A stretch of DNA of 64,000 nucleotides, taken from Actinotalea solisilvae (lineage in GTDB: Bacteria; Actinomycetota; Actinomycetes; Actinomycetales; Cellulomonadaceae). The stretch's first letter is position 1, and each line of letters begins with the position of its first letter. Positions 37,862 to 46,284 of the stretch are shown piece by piece. The stretch covers positions 124,001 through 188,000 of the forward strand of contig NZ_JADDKQ010000001.1 of the NCBI RefSeq assembly GCF_016464425.1, given 5' to 3'. The position numbers were made by a program, and so were the translations under genes. A model generated the notes under the pieces. The model made no database searches. It saw nothing but the letters and a program-made list of their open reading frames with translations, and had not been told where the DNA came from.

Positions 37862-38893
37862 ATGCCCACCGCGTCCGGCATCGGCCGTCGTCGAGCGGGT
37901 CCGTCGATCGAGGACGTGGCCCGGCTCGCAGGCGTGTCCCCGCAGACCGTCTCGCGGGTCTCGACCGGCGCACCGTCGGTCCGGCCGTCGACGCGCGCCA
38001 AGGTCGTCGAGGCCATGGACCAGCTCGGCTACTCCCCCAACCGTGCGGCCCGTGCCCTGCGCAACGGGACGTTCGGCACCATCGGGGTGATCTCCCACAG
38101 CTTCCAGCGCACGGGGGAGGCCCTCACCGTCGAGGCCCTCGTGGAGGCGGCCGAGCCGGAGGACTACTCGGTCACGCTCATCCACGTCCGCAACCCCGGC
38201 CCCGAGAGCTGGGAGACGGCCGCGCACCGCCTCTCGCACCAGGCCATCGACGGGCTCGTCATCCTGCGGGCCGAGCGCGCGACGCCCGACACCCTCTCGC
38301 TGCCCGCGGGCATGCCGGTGGCGGTGTCGTTCTCCAAGTTCGCCGGGCACTACCCGACCGTGAGCGCGGACCAGGTCAAGGGGAGCGAGGACGCCGTCCG
38401 GCACCTGCTCGACCTCGGGCACCGCACCGTGCACCACATCGCCGGGCCCGCGGACTCCGAGCACGCGCTCGTGCGCACGGCGACGTGGCGCCGATGCCTC
38501 CTCGAGGCCGGCGTGCGCCCGCCCGAGCCGCTCTACGGGGACTGGAGCGCGCGGTCGGGCTACGAGATGGGACGACGGCTCGCGGCGGACCCGGGCGTCA
38601 CCGCGGTCTTCTGCGCCAACGACGAGACGGCGTTCGGCCTCCTCGAGGCGCTGCGCGAGCACGGCCGACGCGTGCCCGACGACGTCTCCGTCGTCGGCTT
38701 CGACGACATCGCGCTCTCGGGCTGGGCCTCCCCCGCCCTGACGACCGTGCGCCAGGACTTCCACGGGATCGGGCGCGCGCTGGTCACGCTCGTGCTGGAC
38801 CAGCTGCGGACGCGGACGGTGCCGCCGGCGGCGCTGACGGTCGTGCCGACGGAGCTCATCGTGCGCGCGAGCACGGCACCGCCGCGCCGCTGA
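37862..38893 (+). CDS. LacI-family repressor of the galactoside operon
   Basis: A 343-aa repressor. The helix-turn-helix reads SIEDVARLAGVSPQTVSRV, followed by the hinge NRAARALRNG. The C-terminal periplasmic-binding-like domain has DGLVILRAERATPD, a HLLDLGHRTVHHIAG segment, FCANDETAFGLLEAL and SVVGFDDIALSGW followed by ASPALTTVRQDF. It is divergent from the lac operon, and the two palindromic operators lie between. A galactoside or its product is the likely inducer. The transcript probably begins at or beside the ATG. Confidence 0.93.
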   Translation: MPTASGIGRRRAGPSIEDVARLAGVSPQTVSRVSTGAPSVRPSTRAKVVEAMDQLGYSPNRAARALRNGTFGTIGVISHSFQRTGEALTVEALVEAAEPEDYSVTLIHVRNPGPESWETAAHRLSHQAIDGLVILRAERATPDTLSLPAGMPVAVSFSKFAGHYPTVSADQVKGSEDAVRHLLDLGHRTVHHIAGPADSEHALVRTATWRRCLLEAGVRPPEPLYGDWSARSGYEMGRRLAADPGVTAVFCANDETAFGLLEALREHGRRVPDDVSVVGFDDIALSGWASPALTTVRQDFHGIGRALVTLVLDQLRTRTVPPAALTVVPTELIVRASTAPPRR

Positions 38894-39004
38894 GACCAGC
38901 AGTCACGCAGGGCTCGTGACCCGGACGACGCGCCGTCTGCCCGTCCAGGCCCGGTCGACGGCGGCGGCCCGTCCGCACGACCCTCGTCCCTCGAGGAGAA
39001 GTGG

Positions 39005-40189
39005 TCAGGACGGGCGCGCCTGCAGTCCCCGGCTCGCGGGCGAGACGGCCGGGCCAGCGCTCCGGTCGGTGGCGGCTGGCGGCCGCCTCGCGAGGCTGAG
39101 GACCACGACGAGCACCAGCCCCAGGCAGGTCAGGGTGCGCAGCGCCGCGACCCCGAGCGGCGGACCGAGGAGGGGCGCGACGGAGAGGGCGGCCGCGGCG
39201 CAGCCCGTGGTCCACGGGATCCCCCGGGCGCTGCGGGCGACGTCCCAGACCAGGGCGCCCAGCACCAGGCCCGCCCCGTAGTAGAAGAGCGGGTTGGGGT
39301 CGAGCGCCACCCGGCACGCGAGCCCGACGAGGATCACGCCCGTCCAGCGGCCGCGCAGTGCGGCCCAGGCGCCCAGCGCGGTGCCGCCGAGGACCTGGGC
39401 GGGGCGGACCCAGCCGGGCGTCGCCTCGCCGACGTCGAGGCCGAGCAAGGTCAGTCCGCTGCCGGCGCCGACGTCGAGCCGGAAGCTCCACAGCTGCGGG
39501 AGGGTCTGCGGATCGGCCAGGAACGGCGCCCACCACGCCGACGCGACACCCCCGGCGAAGACCAACGGGCGAGCCCCTGCGCGCAGCCCCGGCACCAGGA
39601 GCAGCGGCAGCAGCACGACCGCCCAGGGCTTGGTCGCCGCGGCGACGCCGAGGGCCACGGCTGCCCACATCGGGCGCCGCGTCGCGAGGAGCAGCACCGC
39701 CGATGCTGCGAGGACGAGGACGAGGACGTCGTCGAGGTGGGCGAAGTCGACCGCGAGCACGACCCACGACGGGGCCAGGCCGAGGCCGCCGAGCAGGATC
39801 CCGCGGCGTCGTACGACGTCCGGCACCAGCATCGCCCGACCGGCGCGGTCGACCAGTGCGAGGACGAGCAGGGCCGCGAGGAGCATCACCAGGCGGGCCG
39901 CGCCCACGTCCCACGGCTGCGGCAGGAGTCGGAACGGCGCTGCGGCGAGGAGTGCCGGCGGGCCGATCTGGACGTTAGGCATCGAGGCGTACAGGTGGAT
40001 CCCGCCCGAGGTGCCCGGCACCGGCTCGCCGAGGAGTCCCGAGGCGCCCGTCCGGAAGAACCCCCAGTCGCCGCTGCCCGGCCAGAGGGCGGCCGGCACG
40101 CCCAGGACCACGAGGCACCCGGTGAGGATGAGCCAGCGGAGGCGGGCTACCCCGTCCAGGCGACGCAGTGCTCGATCCGCGAGGGTCAC
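39005..40189 (-). CDS. GT87-like polyprenyl-phosphate-dependent membrane glycosyltransferase
   Basis: A multi-pass membrane protein of 394 aa with about ten predicted helices. The first outer loop contains the acidic/aromatic region SGDWGFFRTGASGLLG and YASMPNVQIGPPALL, and later AVDFAHLDDVLVL and AATKPWAVVLLPLLL. These are typical of GT87/DUF2029 mannosyltransferase-like enzymes that use polyprenyl-phosphate sugars outside the membrane. It is monocistronic and the last chromosomal-type gene before the integrated elements. Acceptor and sugar are unknown. Confidence 0.75.
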   Translation of the reverse strand: MTLADRALRRLDGVARLRWLILTGCLVVLGVPAALWPGSGDWGFFRTGASGLLGEPVPGTSGGIHLYASMPNVQIGPPALLAAAPFRLLPQPWDVGAARLVMLLAALLVLALVDRAGRAMLVPDVVRRRGILLGGLGLAPSWVVLAVDFAHLDDVLVLVLAASAVLLLATRRPMWAAVALGVAAATKPWAVVLLPLLLVPGLRAGARPLVFAGGVASAWWAPFLADPQTLPQLWSFRLDVGAGSGLTLLGLDVGEATPGWVRPAQVLGGTALGAWAALRGRWTGVILVGLACRVALDPNPLFYYGAGLVLGALVWDVARSARGIPWTTGCAAAALSVAPLLGPPLGVAALRTLTCLGLVLVVVLSLARRPPAATDRSAGPAVSPASRGLQARPS

Positions 40190-40284
40190 CCGGCGGGCAT
40201 CGGCAGCCAGGTCGCGGGTCTTGAGGTGGGTGAGCGACGGGGACGGACCGGGAGCGCCGCCGCCCGAGGGCCCACCGGATGCTC

Positions 40285-40317
40285 AGAGGCCCGCACCGCG
40301 GAGCGGTACGGGCCTCT
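40285..40317 (-). terminator. Terminator hairpin downstream of the tRNA-Pro 3' part (copy 1)
   Basis: A 15-bp inverted repeat with one mismatch (40285-40299 with 40303-40317) and a 3-nt loop, 16 bp beyond the end of the tRNA-Pro 3' sequence in the tRNA's reading direction. It is probably the original tRNA terminator. Confidence 0.6.
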
Positions 40318-40333
40318 GACCTGCTCTTCTACC

Positions 40334-40376
40334 GTCGGGATGACAGGATTTGAACCTGCGACCCCTTGACCCCCAG
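40334..40376 (-). repeat. att site 1: 3' part of tRNA-Pro(GGG)
   Basis: A 43-bp sequence identical to 60592-60634. Read on the minus strand it runs from the anticodon loop (CTGGGGG) through GGTTCAAATCC (T loop) to CATCCCGAC, the 3' end of a tRNA-Pro. The 5' half of the tRNA is absent: the sequence on the anticodon side does not complete the stem. This is the usual footprint of tyrosine-recombinase integration into a tRNA 3' end. It marks the left end of element A. Confidence 0.85.
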
Positions 40377-40426
40377 CGAGTGCTCGCCCGCATGCGCGGG
40401 CGCCTTTCAGTGGTGTCTGCCCAGGT

Positions 40427-40456
40427 CAGCGTCCGTTTCCGTCCATCAGCGTCCAT
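40427..40456 (+). repeat. Candidate integrase arm-type sites, element A
   Basis: CAGCGTCCG (40427-40435) and CAGCGTCCAT (40447-40456) with a further TCCGTCCATC between. The same words with 20-bp spacing lie at the matching place of element B (60685-60714). Confidence 0.45.
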
Positions 40457-40480
40457 CTTTGCCCACGACGGAAGGGCCTG

Positions 40481-40504
40481 CTTAGGCTCCCCGCTAGGCA
40501 CCCC
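40481..40504. repeat. TTAGGC/TAGGC repeat at the int-side end of element A
   Basis: CTTAGGCTCCCCGCTAGGCA followed by CCCC. It has a shuffled counterpart at 60511-60532, at the other end of element A, as expected for protein-binding sites on both arms of an attachment site. Confidence 0.4.
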
Positions 40505-40515
40505 AGAGGACGGCG

Positions 40516-41698
40516 GTGAGCACAGTGGCGCGGATAAGGCGCGAGCGCGGCGACGGCGCGATCTACTACGAGGCCGCCCGTCGCCGATGGGTCGGACAGG
40601 CCGACCTCGGCGTATCCCCGGACGGCCGACGACGCCGTCCCAAGGTCGTCGGGCAGACCCGCCAGGAGGTGAGGGACAAGCTCGGCGCTCTCCTGGAGGC
40701 CAGTCGCCAGGGCATCGACGTGCGCTCCCGCAACGTGACGTTCGACGAGGTTGCGAACCTGTGGCTCGCCCGCGACGTCGAAGGTCACGTCTCCGAAGGC
40801 GCCCTCGCCAACTACACGACCATCCTGCGCGGCCGGATCTCGGCAGCCATCGGGCGGATCCCGGTCGCGCAGCTCCGGGCGAGCGACATCGAGAAGATGC
40901 TGCTGGAACTGCAGGAGCTCGGCCGGTCAGCTCGGTACATGCGCCTGGCACGGGCCCTGACTGAGCGGGTGCTGGACTATGCGATCCGCCGCGACATCGT
41001 GGAACGCAACGTCGCCGCGAAAGTCCGCGCACCCGCCGGCCCGACCGCCGAGCGGTACGGGCTCACGGTCAAGCAGGCTCGTCGCCTGCTGAACGTCGCG
41101 GCCGACGACCGGCTGGGCAACCTCATCACGATCTCGCTGTTGCTCGGCCTGCGCCCCGGTGAAGCCGCCGGCCTGACGTGGGGACAGGTGAAGCAAGGGC
41201 AAGCACCCCACGATCACCATCGCTGCGAGCTTGCGACGCACACCCATCGGAGCACTGATCCTCGTGGCACCGAAGACGCGCACCAGCCGACGCACCCTGG
41301 AGATCCCCCCGCCGGTCGTCGCGGCGCTGAAGGCGCAACGCGTCCAGCAGAAGGCTGACCGCGAGTCAGTGGGCGCCCACTGGGAGAACACCCTCGACTT
41401 GGTCTTCACCACCGAGGTCGGCACGCCGCTCGACCCGTCCAACGTGCGACGCTCCTACGCCCGGCTCGCACGCTCGGCCGGGCTCGAGCACCTGCACCCG
41501 CACATGCTCCGCCACGCCGCCGCCAGCCTGCTCTCGGCCGCCGGCGTCCCCATCGAAGACATCTCCGATACCCTCGGCCACCGATCAGTCGCAGTGACGG
41601 CCGAGGTCTATCGACACCCCATCGCACCCGTTCGCTCCGGGCACATGGCAGCCATGAATCAACTGCTGCCGAGGCAGGCGAACCCGTCCCAGCACTGA
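40516..41698 (+). pseudogene. Tyrosine recombinase (integrase) of element A, frameshifted
   Basis: The first 225 residues match the intact integrase at 60792 closely: arm-binding N-terminus, SAM-like core-binding domain (VTFDEVANLWLARDVEGHVS) and the first catalytic Arg in LLGLRPGEAAGLTW. After LTWGQVK the frame is lost: compared with the intact gene two bases are missing near 41190-41197. The rest, in another frame, carries the remaining catalytic parts HPHMLRHAAASLL and LGHRS followed by the Tyr region AEVYRH, to a stop at 41698. Unless this is a sequence error, element A cannot make its own integrase and would depend on the related enzyme of element B. Confidence 0.88.
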
Positions 41699-41858
41699 TC
41701 AGCGCTCGTGGCCGGTCACGATCGGCTTGGAGGTCTCCCGGATGTCGGGCTGCCGAGCGCCGGGCGGTCATCAGCTCGGCCACTGGGCCGAGCGGCCGCC
41801 TAGCGCCCCCACCGCGACCGCCTAGCGGCCACCGTAAGCGACGCGTGAGCGACCGGCC

Positions 41859-42115
41859 GTGATCTTGCCGCTGGACGCCATCACCTGGCGGCTCACGCAC
41901 CGACCGCCTGACGCTACGGCACACGACACCGGACGACCTCGAGGCGACCTGGGCGTTCCGCCAGCAGGCCAAGGTCAGCCGGTGGTTAACCCGGGCACCA
42001 CGCGCACGACCTGAGTACCGAGGGCACTTCGTCGCCCCGCACAGCCTCGCGACAGTCGTGGTCGTCGAGCCGACGGCCAGGTGGTCGGCGACCACATCTC
42101 AAGATCGAGGACGCC
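41859..42115 (+). pseudogene. Remnant of a GNAT N-acetyltransferase
   Basis: Conceptual translation with frame changes gives VILPLDAITWRLTHRP, then RLTLRHTTPDDLEATWAFRQ and KVSRWLTRAP, EYRGHFVAPHSLATVVVVE, and finally DGQVVGDH and KIEDA. This is the N-terminal half of a GNAT protein with at least two frame breaks and no acetyl-CoA motif. It stops where the VWA-SGNH gene begins; that gene even takes its TGA (42099-42101) from the remnant. The 160 bp between the integrase and this remnant show nothing. Confidence 0.6.
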
Positions 42116-44558
42116 TTGTCGGCCGCCGGGTCCGCAGCAGCAGCAGCGCCCCCGCCGCCAGGAGGGTCAGGCCGAGCGTGAGGAGGCCGAACAGACCCGA
42201 TCCCCCTTGCGGGAGGACGCCCACAGGAGTGGACGTCGAGATCGGGTACCCGTCAGCGTCCTGACCCAGCACGACGATGTGGTGCATCCCCACCGTCGTA
42301 TCGGCGGGCACCCGGGTCCACGCAGCGACCCGACCATGCTCGTCTGCAGTCGCGACCGTCAACGTCCGAGGCCGGGAGTCGAGCCGGATGACGACACCGG
42401 ATCCCGGTGCGAAGCCCTCCGCAGGGACGTACACCGGCCCGAGTGCCTGCGTGCCGATCTCGCGCGTCACGAGCGGCGTCTGCAGCGTGCTCTCGATGGT
42501 CGTCACCGCGCGCCGCACGACGTGTGGGTTCCACGTCGGGTCATTCTGCAGCGTCACCGGACGCGCCCCGGTCCCGTTCGACCACGCGACGAGGGCCCGG
42601 GCCATGGCGCGATAGCCGTCGGTGTTCGGATGGAGCTGCTCGGGGTTCAGCGGGTCGCGGAGGTCTACCTTGTTCGCGTAGCTCGACGTGCCGTCGCAGA
42701 TGGTGTGGTCCGGCAGGAACGCGTCGGCGACGTCGGTGGCCACGTACACCGGGCGGCCCTGCCCGTGCCACGACAGTGCGGCGAGCGTCACTGAGGTGTT
42801 CAGCGCGTCGATGAACTGGTTGAGCACGCGCACCTCCTCCGGCCCAATGCCACTCGAGCACCCTGCCGGTGCCTGCACGTCCTCACGCGTCGGCGGGATG
42901 ATCCGGGGATAGGGCATCACGACGACCGGGATTGCGCGGCCGTCGCGGTGGTCCATCGCCACCGTGTCGTTGACCGCTGCGTCTACCGCCCCGAGCGCGA
43001 CGGTGACGTCGTCCTGCACGCCCATCGCCCGGTTCAGCATGTCCGTCAGCGGGGTGATCATCTGCCCGGCGGCGTTCGGGCGGGCACGGACAAGGTCCGC
43101 GTCGCAGCGGATCTGGACTACGCATGCGCGAGCGAACCCGCCGAAGCCTGCATCGTTGCCGCCGATCGACACCAGGACGGCCCCCGGCGGTGTGTCGGAC
43201 AACGCCAGGTCGCGCAGCTCGAGCAGCTGCGGTGGCATCGTCGCCCCACCGGTGCGCACGCCCAAGAAGGACGGGGGCGGCTGGGGACCGGTGAGGTTGC
43301 CGGTCACGGCTCCGGAGCACGCGATAATCTCAGTGCTCTCCCGGCCCCACAGCGCCGCGGCGTAGGTGTGGTCGGACCGGTGGCAGCTCGACCCGTCACC
43401 CCCGTCCGAGCCGGGGCGGTAGCTTCCTGCGCCCTCGCCGGACGAGTAGGAGTCCCCCAGCACGACCACCCGCTCGATGTCCGCGAGCACGCCGCCGAGC
43501 CGGCTGGCGTCAAGTGTGTCGGTGAGCTCTGACGAGCCGGTCCAGACGGCCGGGGCAGCGTTGCCGGCGAGCGCGGACACGGACACGGCGACCGGCCCGT
43601 CCCCACCCTCGTCGTCGGGTCGCACGGTGAAGGAGACGGTGCGCGAGTCGCCGGGCGCGATGTTGCCGAGGAAGCGCACGGGGTGCGCCACCGTGACGTC
43701 GCCAACGTTCGAGCGCGTGACCGCGAGCGAGACCCTCACGTTGGCCGCCCGTGTGCGACCGGTGGACGACACTTCGACCGAGACGTGCGTGCCGCCGTCC
43801 CCCGTGCCCGCGACGACGTCGAAGGACTGTGGCAGCTGCACGTCGAGCGCGAGCGCCGCTCGAGCGGCCCGGGCGATGGCCTGCGTCGGGTCGCCGCCGT
43901 CCGCGACGTCGACGTACGTGCCCTCGCCGACCTCGGCGACGCACCGCAGCTCCTCGGCCTCGTCGTCGCTCAGGTTGAGGCCGATCGTGTTGAACTGCAC
44001 CTCGAGGCCCGAGTCGCGCACCTGGCGAGCGACGTCGCACGGTGGCGTGCCGCAGTTCGCCTCGCCGTCCGACACCACGACGACGACGCCGCCGGCGCGG
44101 CCCCCGTAGGTGGTGCGCAGGAGCTCAGCCGCCTGCGCGATGGCTGGGCCCGTGGGGGTACCGCCGTCCGGCTCCAAGGTGCGGACGGCGGCTGCCGCGG
44201 CCGAGACGTCCAAGGGGCCCAGCTTGACGGTCGACGTGGCATGTTCGCAGTCGTGGGCGCCGGTGCCTGCAGCGGTGTCGGGGTAGCGCATGAGCCCAAA
44301 CTGCTGCCCCGTGCCCAGGGCCGTGATCAGGTCCAGGACAGCGCCGCGCGCGGCGTCGATCCGACGCGCGTCGGACCCGCCGACGAGGTCCTCCATCGAG
44401 CCCGACGTATCAAGCAAGACCAGCACGGGCGTGAAGTAGCCGAACGGGTCGGGCGTGATCTCCGGGTCCTCGACGGCCGCCGCACCCGGCGCGAGCAGCG
44501 CGCCGAGGAGCAGCGCGACCGCCGCGGTCACCCCGGCTCGGGTGCGCGCGGGGTTCAC
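42099..44558 (-). CDS. Secreted VWA domain-SGNH esterase fusion, membrane-anchored
   Basis: An 819-aa exported protein. The N-terminus is a signal peptide (to about residue 28, ending GAAAVEDPE). A von Willebrand A domain follows with a complete MIDAS motif (LLDTSGSM) and VVSDGEANC. A beta linker leads to an SGNH hydrolase of the actinobacterial lipase/esterase type: VVVLGDSYSSGEGAGSY with nucleophile Ser, SIGGNDAGF, and LHPNTDGY with the His. An Ig-like region and one C-terminal helix with an Arg-rich tail come last; LPQGG before the helix hints at a sortase-like or simple anchor. GTG 44558 overlaps the stop of the upstream PASTA gene by four bases. A cell-surface adhesive esterase is likely; the substrate is unknown. 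Confidence 0.85.
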   Translation of the reverse strand: MNPARTRAGVTAAVALLLGALLAPGAAAVEDPEITPDPFGYFTPVLVLLDTSGSMEDLVGGSDARRIDAARGAVLDLITALGTGQQFGLMRYPDTAAGTGAHDCEHATSTVKLGPLDVSAAAAAVRTLEPDGGTPTGPAIAQAAELLRTTYGGRAGGVVVVVSDGEANCGTPPCDVARQVRDSGLEVQFNTIGLNLSDDEAEELRCVAEVGEGTYVDVADGGDPTQAIARAARAALALDVQLPQSFDVVAGTGDGGTHVSVEVSSTGRTRAANVRVSLAVTRSNVGDVTVAHPVRFLGNIAPGDSRTVSFTVRPDDEGGDGPVAVSVSALAGNAAPAVWTGSSELTDTLDASRLGGVLADIERVVVLGDSYSSGEGAGSYRPGSDGGDGSSCHRSDHTYAAALWGRESTEIIACSGAVTGNLTGPQPPPSFLGVRTGGATMPPQLLELRDLALSDTPPGAVLVSIGGNDAGFGGFARACVVQIRCDADLVRARPNAAGQMITPLTDMLNRAMGVQDDVTVALGAVDAAVNDTVAMDHRDGRAIPVVVMPYPRIIPPTREDVQAPAGCSSGIGPEEVRVLNQFIDALNTSVTLAALSWHGQGRPVYVATDVADAFLPDHTICDGTSSYANKVDLRDPLNPEQLHPNTDGYRAMARALVAWSNGTGARPVTLQNDPTWNPHVVRRAVTTIESTLQTPLVTREIGTQALGPVYVPAEGFAPGSGVVIRLDSRPRTLTVATADEHGRVAAWTRVPADTTVGMHHIVVLGQDADGYPISTSTPVGVLPQGGSGLFGLLTLGLTLLAAGALLLLRTRRPTRRPRS

Positions 44559-45556
44559 TGGGCCGCCAGGAGAGCCGCGACCTGGTCCGCGGTGCCGACC
44601 ACCCGGCCGTCGCCCAACACGACCGTCGGGTCCCCGCCGGTCACCTGGACCTCGACGCGGAGCCGGAGCACGCCGCGCACGTCGAGCCGCAGGGGCGTGC
44701 TCGCGCCGTACGCGACGGGCGTCTCGGCCAGCAACGCTTCGTCCCCGATGACGCGCACGACGGCCGTCCCCGGCTCGCCCCGGTCCAGGACGCCGAGCAT
44801 GGTCTCCAGGACGCTGGCGCTGCGCGCAACGACCCACTCGATCCCGGCCGTCCGAGGCTCGGTGGACGGACCCTCGCAACTCACGGAGTCCTGCACGGCC
44901 ACGCCGTCGAGCGTCCCGTCCGAGATGGTCGAGCACCGGTCGGAGTCGACCTCGTCGAGCTGGGTGAGCAGGACCCCCTCCCCCGCGGCAGCCACGACCA
45001 GGTCGATGGCGGCACCGAGCGGCTGACCGGGCGCGGGGTCCGCGGAGAGCACGACGCCCTCGACGGCGCCGGGGTCGACGACCTCGGTGACGCGCACGAC
45101 GGCGCCCAGTGACTCGAGCAGCTCGCGCGCGTCGTCGACGCTGCTCGCGCCCACGACCTCGGTTGGCACCGTCACCATGGTCGACAGGGTGAGGGTCACC
45201 GACGCCCTGGGCTCTAGCCCGGGCATCGGCTCCTGCGCCACCACGAGGCCCTCCGCGCCCGCTGCGGGCGTCCTGGTGAGCGTCACCTCCGCGGTCACCC
45301 CGGCATCGGACAGCGCCCGCCGCGCCGTCGCCTCGTCGAGGCCCAGAAGGTCAGGCATGACGGACGCCACCTGGGGTAAAGCCTCGACGTCCGCCGTCGG
45401 CTGCGGCGCAGCCTCGACGACGGTCCGCGGGAACAACAGCTGCCCCGCGGCCACGCCCACGAGGAGCAGGCCCACGACAGCGGCCGCCCAGGCGGCTGGC
45501 CGCACCCACGGCCGGTCAAGCACACCACCGCGCCTCGCGGGCCCCTCAGTCTTCAC
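44555..45556 (-). CDS. Membrane-anchored PASTA-repeat protein
   Basis: A 333-aa protein with a short Arg-rich cytoplasmic start, one transmembrane helix (about 21-42) and an extracellular part. Two PASTA-like repeats are visible: MPDLLGLDEATARRALSDAG to LTLS (about 67-125) and VPTEVVGASSVDDARELLES to LVVA (about 128-190). The last 140 residues are beta-rich with two Cys (SDRCSTI, DSVSCEG) that may form a disulfide. No kinase domain is attached, unlike Stk/PknB proteins. It is translationally coupled to the VWA-SGNH gene, so the two probably act together at the surface. Confidence 0.75.
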   Translation of the reverse strand: MKTEGPARRGGVLDRPWVRPAAWAAAVVGLLLVGVAAGQLLFPRTVVEAAPQPTADVEALPQVASVMPDLLGLDEATARRALSDAGVTAEVTLTRTPAAGAEGLVVAQEPMPGLEPRASVTLTLSTMVTVPTEVVGASSVDDARELLESLGAVVRVTEVVDPGAVEGVVLSADPAPGQPLGAAIDLVVAAAGEGVLLTQLDEVDSDRCSTISDGTLDGVAVQDSVSCEGPSTEPRTAGIEWVVARSASVLETMLGVLDRGEPGTAVVRVIGDEALLAETPVAYGASTPLRLDVRGVLRLRVEVQVTGGDPTVVLGDGRVVGTADQVAALLAAQ

Positions 45557-45711
45557 GTGTGCACCCTTCGTCCCGCTGCGCGGAGTGTGGCAGGACGGCA
45601 GGCGCCATGGGTGTGATGGGCGCGAGAATCACCCGAGGGGCGGAGCGACCGGCGGCCCGCTGCAACTGGGGGACGACACCTTGACCGACGAGCGCCTCAC
45701 CGGATAGCGCC

Positions 45712-46149
45712 TCACCAGAACACTGACGGCGCGACGCCTGCCTGGCAGGTCAGGAGCATGTCGAACGGCCGGAAGGCGAGGGACATCTGCCCGAGCGCGC
45801 GCAGCAGCCGGTCGTAGGCCGTGCGGCGCTCCTCGAGCAGCTCGTCGTCCGACATCGTCCGTGCGATGCAGTACCGCCACAGCGCCCAGCCACCCGCCGG
45901 GGGCGCGAGGAAGGCGACGCCGAGGCGGCGCGCCTCGAGCTCGAGGGCGATGTAGCGCATCCGGCGGCGCTCACCCGCAGCGATGACCCCGAGCCGGTGA
46001 AGGTGCTCCCGTCGGAACCGCGCGGTCTGCAGGGAGTAGAGCAGCTCGAGGCTGAACAAGTCACCGTCGCGCGGGGAGCGGTCCTCGAGCGGCAGCCCGC
46101 ACGACACGCCGGCCCGGCGACCGCGGCCGTCGGCACCGGGATCGACCAT
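45712..46149 (-). CDS. Hypothetical 145-aa protein
   Basis: I do not recognise it. It is a mostly helical soluble protein with Arg-rich helices (SLQTARFRREHLHRLGVIAA, GERRRMRYIALELEARRLGV) and a second helical pair (MSDDELLEERRTAYDRLLRA). No signal or membrane segment is seen. It lies 155 bp upstream of the PASTA gene on the same strand and is divergent from the TIR-SBP gene with a 135-bp gap, so it may belong to either group. Confidence 0.6.
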   Translation of the reverse strand: MVDPGADGRGRRAGVSCGLPLEDRSPRDGDLFSLELLYSLQTARFRREHLHRLGVIAAGERRRMRYIALELEARRLGVAFLAPPAGGWALWRYCIARTMSDDELLEERRTAYDRLLRALGQMSLAFRPFDMLLTCQAGVAPSVFW

Positions 46150-46284
46150 CGCGTTCCTCCCAGCTCTCGCGACCGGGCGGCGGCTGTCCCGACGGACAAC
46201 ATCACCGGCTCACGTGACGTGTCAAGGCGCCACGTGCCAGCGGTTCCGGGTGTCGTCTGTACAGTCGTGACCCGTGAGGACGCC

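Noticed and set aside
40334..40376. A complete tRNA-Pro gene at this place
   Set aside because: Only the anticodon-loop-to-3'-end part is present; the D arm and 5' acceptor strand are missing on the expected side, and the same holds for the copy at 60592.
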